The notes beneath the pieces were generated by a model. It was not told the origin of the DNA and made no database searches. It saw only the letters and a list, made by a program, of their open reading frames with translations. Of a stretch of DNA of 10,975 bases, positions 1 through 5,474 are shown one piece after another. Position 1 is the first letter of the stretch, and the number at the start of each line of letters is the position of its first letter. This DNA is from an uncultured Actinotalea sp. (GTDB taxonomy: Bacteria; Actinomycetota; Actinomycetes; Actinomycetales; Cellulomonadaceae). The stretch lies in the NCBI RefSeq assembly GCF_946885855.1, contig NZ_CAMPHH010000104.1:1-10975 (forward strand), in the 5' to 3' direction. The position numbers were made by a program, and so were the translations under genes.

Positions 1-54
1 GCACGGCGCCGCCCGCGCGCGCCCGCCACCGCGCCGACGGCGCCCCACGGGACG

Positions 55-73
55 CCTCCGGATCAGGCGGAGG
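55..73 (-). terminator. Weak hairpin downstream of the first lacI gene
   Basis: CCTCCG (55-60) pairs with CGGAGG (68-73) across a 7-nt loop, 12 nt past the stop codon of the minus-strand lacI gene. The stem is only 6 bp and no T-run follows, so a terminator role is a guess from position. The rest of 1-84 shows no gene I can support; it is GC-rich intergenic DNA or the edge of a gene outside the window. Confidence 0.3.
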
Positions 74-84
74 ACGCCCTCGGA

Positions 85-1131
85 TCAGCCGGCGGCGGCG
101 GCAGGGGCGGCGGCGGGCCGCTCGGCCCCCGTCGAGCCGCCGGGCACGAGACGGAAGTCCGGGGCGATGCGACGGGGCTCCGCCGCGACCCCCCGCAGGC
201 GCTCGTCCAGCAGGCGCACGGCCTCGCGAGGGATCGCATCCCGGCCCGGGTCGACCGTGGTGAGCGTGGGGTTGGAGTACCGCCCCTCCTCGATGGCGTC
301 GAACCCGACGACCGCGACGTCGTCCGGGACGGCGAACCCCCGCACCTGCAGCTCGTGCATGGCGCCCAGGGCGAGCGAGTCGTTGAAGGCGACCACGCCG
401 TCGAAGGTGACGCCCTCGTCGACCAGCCGGCCGATGGTGCGCGCCCCCGTCGCGTGGTCCCACGTGCGGATGGTCGGGACCTCGAGGACGGGGTCCGCCG
501 GGATCCCGGCCTCCGCCAGGGCCTCCCGGTACCCCGCGAGGCGGAGCGGGGCCGAGCCGACGTCCTGGGTCGGGTTGGGCCCCAGGGCGACGACCCGGCG
601 GCGACCGGACCGCAGCAGGTGCTCCGTCGCCGCGCGCGCGGCCGCGGTGTTCTGCATGGTGACGTGGTCGATGCCCGGGTGGAAGACGCGCTCTCCGAGG
701 AGCACCAACGGGTACGGCAGGTCCAGCAGCGCGGCCCCGTCACCGGTGCCGAGCGCCAGGGGGCTGTAGATGAGGCCGTCGGTGAGGTGCCGGCGCGCAC
801 CGTTGAGCACCTCGAGCTCGAGCTCCCGCCGGCCGCCGTGCTGCTCGATGATGACGGTCAGCCCGCGCTCCTCGGCAGCGGCGATGACGGCACCCGCGAG
901 CTCGGCGAAGTACGGGACGCGGAGCTCCGGCAGGGCGAGCGCGATGATGCCGCTGCGGCCCGTGCGCAAGCTCCGGGCCGAGGCGTTCATCTGGTACCCG
1001 AGGTCGTCGATCGCGGCCAGCACGCGGTCGCGCGTCGCGGGCTTGATGTAGGGGTAGCCGTTGACCACGTTGGACACGGTCTTGGCGGAGACTCCGGCCC
1101 GACGCGCGACGTCGCGCATGGTGACCGCCAT
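85..1131 (-). CDS. LacI-family transcriptional repressor (first of two)
   Basis: This is a 348-residue DNA-binding regulator of the LacI/GalR family, which usually represses sugar-uptake or glycosidase genes until a sugar binds. The helix-turn-helix lies at residues 5-26 (MRDVARRAGVSAKTVSNVVN) and the hinge helix around 50-58 (ASARSLR). The periplasmic-binding-protein-like effector domain runs from about 60 to 335 and includes the family signatures AFNDSLALGAM (248-258) and VVGFDAIEEG (274-283). The ATG at 1131 is chosen because GGGGAGG lies just upstream; a GTG at 1146 precedes that ribosome site, and another ATG lies at 1119. The C-terminus is alanine-rich (ERPAAAPAAAAG). The residues at the specificity positions of the recognition helix are Ala-Lys. 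No sugar gene is next to it here, so the ligand is unknown. A palindrome in its promoter suggests autorepression. Confidence 0.93.
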   Translation of the reverse strand: MAVTMRDVARRAGVSAKTVSNVVNGYPYIKPATRDRVLAAIDDLGYQMNASARSLRTGRSGIIALALPELRVPYFAELAGAVIAAAEERGLTVIIEQHGGRRELELEVLNGARRHLTDGLIYSPLALGTGDGAALLDLPYPLVLLGERVFHPGIDHVTMQNTAAARAATEHLLRSGRRRVVALGPNPTQDVGSAPLRLAGYREALAEAGIPADPVLEVPTIRTWDHATGARTIGRLVDEGVTFDGVVAFNDSLALGAMHELQVRGFAVPDDVAVVGFDAIEEGRYSNPTLTTVDPGRDAIPREAVRLLDERLRGVAAEPRRIAPDFRLVPGGSTGAERPAAAPAAAAG

Positions 1132-1177
1132 CGACCCTCCCCGCACCGACGTCCAAGATCGCCTGATCCGCAGCCCG

Positions 1178-1183
1178 ATGCTA
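1178..1183 (-). promoter_or_regulatory. Candidate -10 box (TAGCAT) of the first lacI gene
   Basis: The minus strand reads TAGCAT, matching the TANNAT pattern of a vegetative -10 element. Transcription would start near 1172, giving a leader of about 40 nt before the ATG at 1131. No good -35 hexamer is visible 17-18 nt upstream. The box overlaps the palindrome at 1181-1194, which fits a repressor blocking its own promoter. Confidence 0.4.
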
Positions 1184-1194
1184 CATCGATGTAG
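1181..1194. promoter_or_regulatory. Perfect 14-bp palindrome, probable LacI-type operator
   Basis: CTACATCGATGTAG is identical to its reverse complement and has the central CG typical of LacI/GalR operators. It lies 50 bp upstream of the start of the adjacent lacI gene and overlaps that gene's candidate -10 box. Placement and symmetry support a role as the autoregulatory operator of this repressor. Binding is inferred, not shown. Confidence 0.65.
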
Positions 1195-1228
1195 AAGGCC
1201 TGAGGAGGGATGGATCAGACGCCCGGAC

Positions 1229-1265
1229 GACGACAGGCCCGGTCTTCCTGACCGGGCCTGTCGTC
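1229..1265 (-). terminator. Strong hairpin downstream of the bS22 gene
   Basis: GACGACAGGCCCGGT (1229-1243) pairs perfectly over 15 bp with ACCGGGCCTGTCGTC (1251-1265), leaving a 7-nt loop. It begins 25 nt past the bS22 stop codon and separates that gene from the lacI promoter. There is no T-run, as is common for actinobacterial terminators. A smaller hairpin, GCCGCC/GGCGGC at 1267-1284, sits between it and the stop codon and may act in tandem. Confidence 0.75.
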
Positions 1266-1289
1266 AGCCGCCGCTCGAGGCGGCGTGGA

Positions 1290-1388
1290 TCACTTCTTGT
1301 TACGACGCTGGTGGCGCGTCTTGCGCAGCAGCTTGCGGTGCTTCTTCTTCGCCATCCGCTTGCGACGCTTCTTGATGACAGAGCCCAC
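1290..1388 (-). CDS. Small ribosomal protein bS22 (AURKAIP1/COX24 domain)
   Basis: This 32-residue, extremely basic protein starts MGSVIKKRRKRMAKKKHRK and ends RHQRRNKK. It matches the actinobacterial AURKAIP1/COX24-domain family, seen as extra small-subunit protein bS22 in mycobacterial ribosome structures and related to mitochondrial mS38 (family knowledge). About 20 of the 32 residues are Lys, Arg or His, as expected for a peptide threaded into rRNA. The GTG start at 1388 is preceded by GAGGA 3 nt away; starting there keeps the conserved N-terminus, whereas the inner ATG would give only MAKKKHRK onward. It lies behind a small HTH gene, as in other actinobacteria, but a hairpin between them suggests its own promoter. 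A strong terminator-like hairpin follows it. Confidence 0.93.
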   Translation of the reverse strand: MGSVIKKRRKRMAKKKHRKLLRKTRHQRRNKK

Positions 1389-1428
1389 GGGTCCTCACAG
1401 GTTCTTGATCGTCGACCCGGGGTCCGTG

Positions 1429-1444
1429 CGGGGCACAGGCCCCG
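1429..1444 (-). other. GC hairpin in the bS22 leader
   Basis: CGGGGC pairs with GCCCCG over 6 bp around a 4-nt loop, about 40 nt upstream of the bS22 GTG. If transcription starts near 1471 from the TACAGT box, this lies in an 80-nt leader. It could be a structural or regulatory element of a ribosomal-protein mRNA, but in DNA this GC-rich it may be chance. Confidence 0.3.
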
Positions 1445-1477
1445 ACACCGCCCCGAGCATGGGAAAGTCCGTCGCCC

Positions 1478-1483
1478 ACTGTA
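1478..1483 (-). promoter_or_regulatory. Candidate -10 box (TACAGT) for bS22
   Basis: The minus strand reads TACAGT (TANNNT pattern) just after the hairpin that ends the HTH gene. Transcription from it would start near 1471, leaving a leader of about 83 nt before the bS22 start. The matching -35 position falls inside the hairpin and shows no consensus, so this is tentative. Confidence 0.3.
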
Positions 1484-1488
1484 CCGCG

Positions 1489-1517
1489 TCCCGCCCTGTG
1501 GGCCCCACGGGGCGGGA
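1489..1517 (-). terminator. Hairpin overlapping the end of the small HTH gene
   Basis: TCCCGCCCTGTGG (1489-1501) pairs with CCACGGGGCGGGA (1505-1517) over 13 positions with one G-T wobble and a 3-nt loop. It directly abuts the TGA stop at 1518-1520. It is a likely terminator or 3'-end protecting stem, and would limit read-through from the HTH gene into bS22. No T-run follows. Confidence 0.65.
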
Positions 1518-1748
1518 TCAGGAGCTCAGGCGCCCCTCGTCGTGCTCGCCGTGCCGCTCCGTCGACGACGCGGCGAGGTAGGCGTCGAGCGCGTCCTGCG
1601 GCACCCGGAAGGAGCGGCCGACCCGGACGGCCGGCAGCTCGCCGCCGTGGACGAGCCGGTACACGGTCATCCGCGAGACGCGCATCACGTCCGCCACCTC
1701 GGCCACCGTCAGGTACCGCTGCCGAGGCTGCGCCGGCCCACTGCTCAT
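1518..1748 (-). CDS. Excisionase-type helix-turn-helix DNA-binding protein
   Basis: This 76-residue protein has a winged-helix/HTH_17 core at about residues 11-58: RYLTVAEVADVMRVSRMTVY holds the helix-turn-helix, followed by the wing ELPAVRVGRSFRVPQ and the final helix DALDAYL. A short polar tail (TERHGEHDEGRLSS) completes it. The family is labelled excisionase-like or MerR-like, but this member belongs to the conserved chromosomal group next to proC and bS22 (Rv0500A type), so phage excision is unlikely. Its target is unknown. The ATG at 1748 is preceded by GAGGAG, with the further purines GGGG closer to the start. Upstream there is a CTAGGCT -10-like box. It could regulate the neighbouring bS22 gene or itself, but nothing in the sequence proves this. 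Confidence 0.92.
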   Translation of the reverse strand: MSSGPAQPRQRYLTVAEVADVMRVSRMTVYRLVHGGELPAVRVGRSFRVPQDALDAYLAASSTERHGEHDEGRLSS

Positions 1749-1803
1749 GCTGCCCCGATCTCCTCACGGCCTGCCGACGCGTCCGGTCGGCCGCGTCGCC
1801 CGA

Positions 1804-1809
1804 AGCCTA
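1804..1809 (-). promoter_or_regulatory. Candidate -10 box (TAGGCT) for the small HTH gene
   Basis: The minus strand reads TAGGCT, a common actinobacterial -10 form. TTTCAC at 1828-1833 (minus strand) lies 18 bp upstream as a possible -35. Transcription would start near 1797, about 48 nt before the ATG at 1748. The same CTAGGCT heptamer recurs upstream of proC and of the 282-residue membrane protein. Confidence 0.5.
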
Positions 1810-1818
1810 GGGGCTGGT

Positions 1819-1854
1819 GGGACTGGTGTGAAAGGGGTGGAACGGGTGACAGGT
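1819..1854 (-). repeat. Degenerate 9-bp tandem repeat upstream of the HTH gene
   Basis: On the minus strand the units CACCCGTTC, CACCCCTTT, CACACCAGT and CCCACCAGC follow one another, about four imperfect 9-bp copies. They lie across and upstream of the -35 region of the HTH promoter. They could be regulator half-sites spaced at nearly one helical turn, or plain repeat drift. Confidence 0.4.
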
Positions 1855-1877
1855 GTGACCCAGCGTGCCGGTGCCGG

Positions 1878-1899
1878 GGAGCGGTCGATCTGCCGCTCC
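1878..1899 (-). terminator. Hairpin at the end of acuC
   Basis: GGAGCGG (1878-1884) pairs with CCGCTCC (1893-1899) over 7 bp with an 8-nt loop, reaching into the TAG stop codon of acuC (1899-1901). Its position right at the 3' end suggests a terminator or mRNA-end stem. It is modest in length and has no T-run. Confidence 0.4.
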
Positions 1900-3080
1900 T
1901 AGTCGTACAACGGGTCCAGGTCGTACCACTCGAAGACCGCGCGCCGCGCCGCCAGGACGGCCCGGTCGACGTCGTCGGCGGGGTCGTAGCCCTCGCCCCA
2001 GGGACGCGGCTCGCGGAGCCGCTCGACGTCGCCCATCGTCCTCGGGCACCCGCCCCCCGACGTGACCGCCCGGACGTGCTCCGCGAACGCCGGCGGGACC
2101 GCGGCGTCGACCGGCACCGGGGCGTGGGCCGCGATGCCGAGGAGGTGCGTCCACACCCGCGGGACCACCTTGGTGATCGCGTACCCGCCGCCGCCCAGGG
2201 CGAGCCACCGCCCGTCGCACACCTCGTGCGCGAGGTCGTGGACGCGCTCCATCGCCGCGCGCTGCGCGTCGACGGAGACGTCCAGGTGGGTCAGCGGGTC
2301 GTCGCCGTGCGCGTCGCACCCGTGCTGGGTGACGAGCACCTCGGGCGCGAACGCCCTGACCACCGCGAGCGCCACGGCGTCCACCGCCCGCAGCCACCGG
2401 GTGTCGGAGGTCCCGGCGGGCACCGCCACGTTGACGACCGTCCCCCGCGCGTGCGGACCGCCCACGTCGGTGGCGTGCCCGGTCCCGGGGAAGAGCGTCA
2501 ACCCGCTCTCGTGCACGGACACGGTGAGCACCCGCGGGTCGTCCCAGAACGCGGCCTCGACCCCGTCGCCGTGGTGGGCGTCGAGGTCGACGTAGGCGAC
2601 CCGCTGCGCACCGGCGTCCAGCAGGCGCCGGATGGCCGCCACGGCGTCGTTGTAGATGCAGAACCCGGCCGCGTTGGACCGCATCGCGTGGTGCATCCCG
2701 CCCGCGATGTTCACGGCGTGCAGCACCGCCCCGGACCACAGGGCGTCCGCCGCCTCCACCGAGCCCGCCACGATCCGCGCGGCCGCCTCGTGCATCCCGG
2801 GGAAGCACGGGTCGTCGGTCGTCCCGATCCCGTGCTCGAGGTCGATCTGCCCGGTCGCCGACGCCCGCTGCACCGCGGCCACGTACTCGGGGTCGTGGGC
2901 GGTCGCGAGCACCTCGTCGGTGGCGGGCTCCGCACCCACGACCTCGACCCCCTCGACGTCGAGCACGCCGAGCTCCTGCGCGAGGCGGAACGTCAGGTCC
3001 AGGCGCACCGGCGTCATCGGGTGCCCCGGGCCGAAGTCGTAGCCGAGGAGCGCCGGGGACCACACGACCCGCGTCAGCAT
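1899..3080 (-). CDS. acuC: AcuC-type zinc-dependent deacetylase
   Basis: This 393-residue cytoplasmic enzyme has the arginase/deacetylase fold of class I histone deacetylases and bacterial AcuC. It removes acetyl groups from lysines; in Bacillus, AcuC acts on acetyl-CoA synthetase. The fold's motifs appear in order: GGMHHA (127-132, general-base His130/His131), VDLDAHHGDG (164-173, zinc ligands Asp167 and His169), QHGCDAHGDDPL (252-263, third zinc ligand Asp256) and LGGGGY (295-300, Tyr300 as the transition-state tyrosine). All expected catalytic residues are present. The ATG at 3080 is used; it has only a weak GGTGA before it, but TACGGT 5 nt upstream may be a -10 box, so the mRNA may be leaderless. 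No acetoin or acs gene lies in the window, so the acetoin name reflects family history rather than context. Confidence 0.92.
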   Translation of the reverse strand: MLTRVVWSPALLGYDFGPGHPMTPVRLDLTFRLAQELGVLDVEGVEVVGAEPATDEVLATAHDPEYVAAVQRASATGQIDLEHGIGTTDDPCFPGMHEAAARIVAGSVEAADALWSGAVLHAVNIAGGMHHAMRSNAAGFCIYNDAVAAIRRLLDAGAQRVAYVDLDAHHGDGVEAAFWDDPRVLTVSVHESGLTLFPGTGHATDVGGPHARGTVVNVAVPAGTSDTRWLRAVDAVALAVVRAFAPEVLVTQHGCDAHGDDPLTHLDVSVDAQRAAMERVHDLAHEVCDGRWLALGGGGYAITKVVPRVWTHLLGIAAHAPVPVDAAVPPAFAEHVRAVTSGGGCPRTMGDVERLREPRPWGEGYDPADDVDRAVLAARRAVFEWYDLDPLYD

Positions 3081-3085
3081 GGTTC

Positions 3086-3091
3086 ACCGTA
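3086..3091 (-). promoter_or_regulatory. Candidate -10 box (TACGGT) of acuC, possibly leaderless
   Basis: TACGGT on the minus strand ends 5 nt before the acuC ATG. A start about 6-7 nt downstream would place the first transcribed base at or next to the ATG, giving a leaderless mRNA. This is common in actinobacteria and fits the lack of a good ribosome-binding site. Confidence 0.4.
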
Positions 3092-3110
3092 GCCCGCGCC
3101 GGCCGGTGCT

Positions 3111-3126
3111 CGTGACACGCGTCACG
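3111..3126. promoter_or_regulatory. Inverted repeat CGTGAC-N4-GTCACG between acuC and ktrB
   Basis: Two perfect 6-bp arms, CGTGAC (3111-3116) and GTCACG (3121-3126), flank ACGC. The site lies where the -35 region of the acuC promoter would be, in the shared intergenic stretch of acuC and the K+ transporter operon. It has the size and symmetry of a dimeric repressor operator, but I cannot name the regulator. Confidence 0.4.
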
Positions 3127-3199
3127 TCGCCGGACGGCGCGCCCACGGGGCGGGTCGGCCGCCCGCCTCCGCGTGCCGGGCCCTCGTCGGTGCCAGAGT

Positions 3200-3225
3200 G
3201 TGACGACGACGGCGCCCGTCGTCAC
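3200..3225 (+). promoter_or_regulatory. 9-bp hairpin/inverted repeat in the ktrB leader
   Basis: GTGACGACG (3200-3208) pairs perfectly with CGTCGTCAC (3217-3225) around an 8-nt loop. It ends 13 nt before the GGAGG ribosome-binding site of ktrB. It could be an operator or an mRNA stem that tunes translation. It is far too small to be a c-di-AMP (ydaO) or other known K+-linked riboswitch. Confidence 0.4.
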
Positions 3226-3248
3226 CCTGGAAGCGGACGGAGGTGCGC

Positions 3249-4619
3249 GTGGAGGTGCCGCGGCCGCTCCTCGACGCCCGGGAGTGGGTCGACGACGTCG
3301 CGCGGCACCACCCCGCGCGCCTCGCGCTCTCGGTCTTCGCGGCGGTCATCGCGGTGTTCACGGGGCTCCTCCTGCTGCCGCAGGCGACCGTGGAGGAGGG
3401 CTCGGCGCCGTTCGTCGACGCGCTCTTCACCGCCACGTCCGCCGTCTGCGTCACCGGCCTGGTCACGGTGGACACCGCCACGTACTGGTCCGGCTTCGGG
3501 CAGGCCGTCATCCTTGTCGCCATCAAGGTCGGCGGCCTGGGGATCATGACGCTCGCGTCGCTGCTGGGCATGGCGGTCTCGCGCCGGATCGGGCTGACGC
3601 AGCGGCTCCTCACCGCGTCGGAGACCAAGACGGCGCAGCTCGGCGAGGTCGGCTCCCTCGTCCGCGTCGTCATCATCACGTCGCTCACGCTCGAGGCCGC
3701 CATCGCCCTCGTGCTGGTGCCCCGGTTCCTCACCCTCGGCGAGTCCTTCGGCGACGCGCTGTGGCACGGCGTCTTCTACGCCGTCTCCGCGTTCAACAAC
3801 GCCGGCTTCGTCTCCACGCCCGAGGGCCTGATGCCCTACGTGGGCGACTGGTGGATGGGCCTGCCGATCATCCTCGGCGTCTTCATCGGCTCCCTGGGCT
3901 TCCCGGTCATCCTCAACATCGCGCGCCGCCGCACCGACGTCGGGCGCTGGAGCCTGCACACCAAGCTGACGCTCACCGTCTCGGGGCTGCTCGTCGCGGC
4001 GGGCGCGATCGCGATCGGCGCGTTCGAGTGGCGCAACCCGGAGACGTTCGGCCCGCTCGACGGCCCGACCAAGGTGCTCGCGTCCCTCTTCGCCTCGGTC
4101 ATGCCGCGCTCCGGCGGGTTCAGCACCGTCGAGACCGGCGAGATGTACGAGGCGACCTGGCTCCTCACCGATGCCCTCATGTTCGTCGGCGGCGGCAGCG
4201 CGTCCACGGCCGGCGGCATCCGCGTGACGACGCTCGCCGTCCTCATGCTCGCCATCCTCGCCGAGGCCCGGGGCGACCACGACCTCGAGGCGTTCGGACG
4301 CCGCATCCCCCGCGACACCCTGCGCCTGTCCATCGCCGTCGCCTTCATCGGCGCGACGACGGTGCTCGTCGCGAGCCTGATCCTCCTCGAGATCACCGGG
4401 CTGCGGCTCGACGTCGTGCTGTTCGAGGCGATCTCGGCCTTCGCGACCGTAGGGTTGACGACGGGGATCACCCCGACCCTCCCGGACTCCGGGAAGTACG
4501 TCATCACCGCGCTCATGTTCATCGGACGGACGGGCACCATGACGGTCGCCGCGGCGCTCGCGCTCCGGGACCGCCGCCGGGTGATCCGCTACCCCGAGGA
4601 GAGGCCGATCATTGGCTGA
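3249..4619 (+). CDS. ktrB: K+ transporter pore subunit, KtrB/TrkH family
   Basis: This 456-residue integral membrane protein forms the K+ pore of a Ktr-type uptake system, with four repeated M1-P-M2 units. All four filter loops are recognisable: SAVCVTGL (Gly70), SAFNNAGF (Gly186), PRSGGFST (Gly290) and SAFATVGL (Gly402), each with its filter glycine. The glycine-rich gating loop GGGSASTAGGIRVTT lies in the third unit (about 314-328). Its length and compact N-terminus fit KtrB better than longer TrkH proteins. The start is placed at GTG 3249 because GGAGG (3239-3243) lies 5 nt upstream; a GTG at 3243 overlaps that site. The gene overlaps the downstream RCK gene by 8 nt. It is divergent from acuC and carried on the strand opposite to its flanks. 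Confidence 0.93.
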   Translation: MEVPRPLLDAREWVDDVARHHPARLALSVFAAVIAVFTGLLLLPQATVEEGSAPFVDALFTATSAVCVTGLVTVDTATYWSGFGQAVILVAIKVGGLGIMTLASLLGMAVSRRIGLTQRLLTASETKTAQLGEVGSLVRVVIITSLTLEAAIALVLVPRFLTLGESFGDALWHGVFYAVSAFNNAGFVSTPEGLMPYVGDWWMGLPIILGVFIGSLGFPVILNIARRRTDVGRWSLHTKLTLTVSGLLVAAGAIAIGAFEWRNPETFGPLDGPTKVLASLFASVMPRSGGFSTVETGEMYEATWLLTDALMFVGGGSASTAGGIRVTTLAVLMLAILAEARGDHDLEAFGRRIPRDTLRLSIAVAFIGATTVLVASLILLEITGLRLDVVLFEAISAFATVGLTTGITPTLPDSGKYVITALMFIGRTGTMTVAAALALRDRRRVIRYPEERPIIG

Positions 4620-5400
4620 CGCGTTCGACCACGACCCGCCGACCGGCCTCGAGGTCCCCCGGCCCGCCGGCCTGCGCCCGAGCCAGGGCGACGTCGCCGA
4701 CCGGACGGCCGGCGCGCTCGCCCGCGGTCGCGGGAAGAACAAGGAGAAGGAGCGGGACGCCGGCGTCCTGCTCATCGGGCTCGGCCGGTTCGGCTCCGCC
4801 ATCGCCCTGACGCTCGAGCGCCTCGGGCACGACGTGCTCGCCGTCGAGCGCGACGCGCAGCTCGTCGAGCACTACACCGGGCGGTTCCCGCTGGTGCAGG
4901 CCGACGCCACCAACCCCGAGGCGCTCGTGCAGCTCGGCGCGAAGGACTTCGCCGTCGCCGTCGTCGGCGTCGGCACCTCGCTGGAGGCGAGCGTCCTCAT
5001 CGCGGGCAACCTCGTCGACCTCGGCACGCCGCAGATCTGGGCCAAGGCCATCTCCAACGAGCACGCGCGGATCCTGCACCGGATCGGCGCGCACCACGTC
5101 GTCCTGCCCGAGGCCGACGCCGGCAACCGCGTCGCCCACCTCGTCTCCGGCAAGCTGCTGGACTACATCGAGGTAGAGGACGGCTTCACGATCGTCAAGA
5201 TGCGCCCGCCGCGCGAGACGCAGGGGTTCACGATCGGCCAGTCGCAGATCCGTCAGCGCTACGGGGTGACCGTCATCGGGGTGAAGCCGCCCGGCGAGGA
5301 GTTCGTCTACGCGACGGAGGACACCCGGATCTCGGCGAACGACCTGCTGGTCGTCTCCGGCCACGCGGAGCTGCTGGAACGGTTCGCCGCCCGCCCCTGA
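4612..5400 (+). CDS. ktrA: K+ transporter regulatory RCK subunit, KtrA/TrkA family
   Basis: This 262-residue cytoplasmic protein forms the ring that gates the KtrB pore in response to ATP/ADP or NAD(H). After a 49-residue polar N-terminal tail, the RCK_N Rossmann domain starts at VLLIGLGRFGS, with nucleotide-binding GxGxxG (Gly56-Gly61), acidic Glu79 after the second strand, and QADAT (96-100). A C-terminal RCK_C domain follows from about residue 190 to 255. Typical KtrA proteins are near 220 residues and begin almost at the Rossmann strand, so the tail, ending in the charged GKNKEKERD, is extra. The start is TTG at 4612, preceded by GGAGAGG 7 nt away, overlapping the ktrB stop by 8 nt; this implies translational coupling and equal dosage of the two subunits. 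Confidence 0.92.
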   Translation: MADAFDHDPPTGLEVPRPAGLRPSQGDVADRTAGALARGRGKNKEKERDAGVLLIGLGRFGSAIALTLERLGHDVLAVERDAQLVEHYTGRFPLVQADATNPEALVQLGAKDFAVAVVGVGTSLEASVLIAGNLVDLGTPQIWAKAISNEHARILHRIGAHHVVLPEADAGNRVAHLVSGKLLDYIEVEDGFTIVKMRPPRETQGFTIGQSQIRQRYGVTVIGVKPPGEEFVYATEDTRISANDLLVVSGHAELLERFAARP

Positions 5401-5433
5401 CCCGGACCTCCCCGGGACGCGCACCTCGCGGGC

Positions 5434-5474
5434 CCGGCCCGCCCCGCCTCACCCGCCGGCGCGGGGCGGGCCGG
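5434..5474. terminator. Strong hairpin between the convergent ktrA and lacI genes
   Basis: A 14-bp perfect stem pairs 5434-5447 with 5461-5474 (core GGCCCGCCCCGC/GCGGGGCGGGCC) around a 13-nt loop. It begins 34 nt past the ktrA stop and overlaps the last codons and stop of the minus-strand lacI gene. It probably ends ktrBA transcription and may act in both directions. No T-run is seen. Confidence 0.7.

Noticed and set aside
1..84. Partial gene at the left edge
   Set aside because: No frame shows a recognisable product; only GC-rich sequence and a weak hairpin are seen.
1518..1748. Excisionase-like gene as a sign of a prophage or integrative element
   Set aside because: No integrase, attachment repeats or phage genes are present, and this HTH group is a conserved chromosomal neighbour of proC and bS22.
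1311..3092. Long plus-strand open frame of 593 codons across bS22, HTH and acuC
   Set aside because: It is the antisense shadow of acuC and its neighbours: Arg/Pro/His-rich, no domain, no ribosome site, while the minus strand carries intact catalytic motifs.
1807..3225. 472-codon minus-strand frame that overlaps acuC and runs past both of its ends
   Set aside because: It is in a different frame from the deacetylase and is Arg/Gly-rich without motifs; it is a GC-bias shadow.
3081..3248. Possible c-di-AMP (ydaO) or other riboswitch before the K+ transporter genes
   Set aside because: The leader is too short and shows only one simple 9-bp stem; none of the multi-helix layout of that riboswitch is visible.
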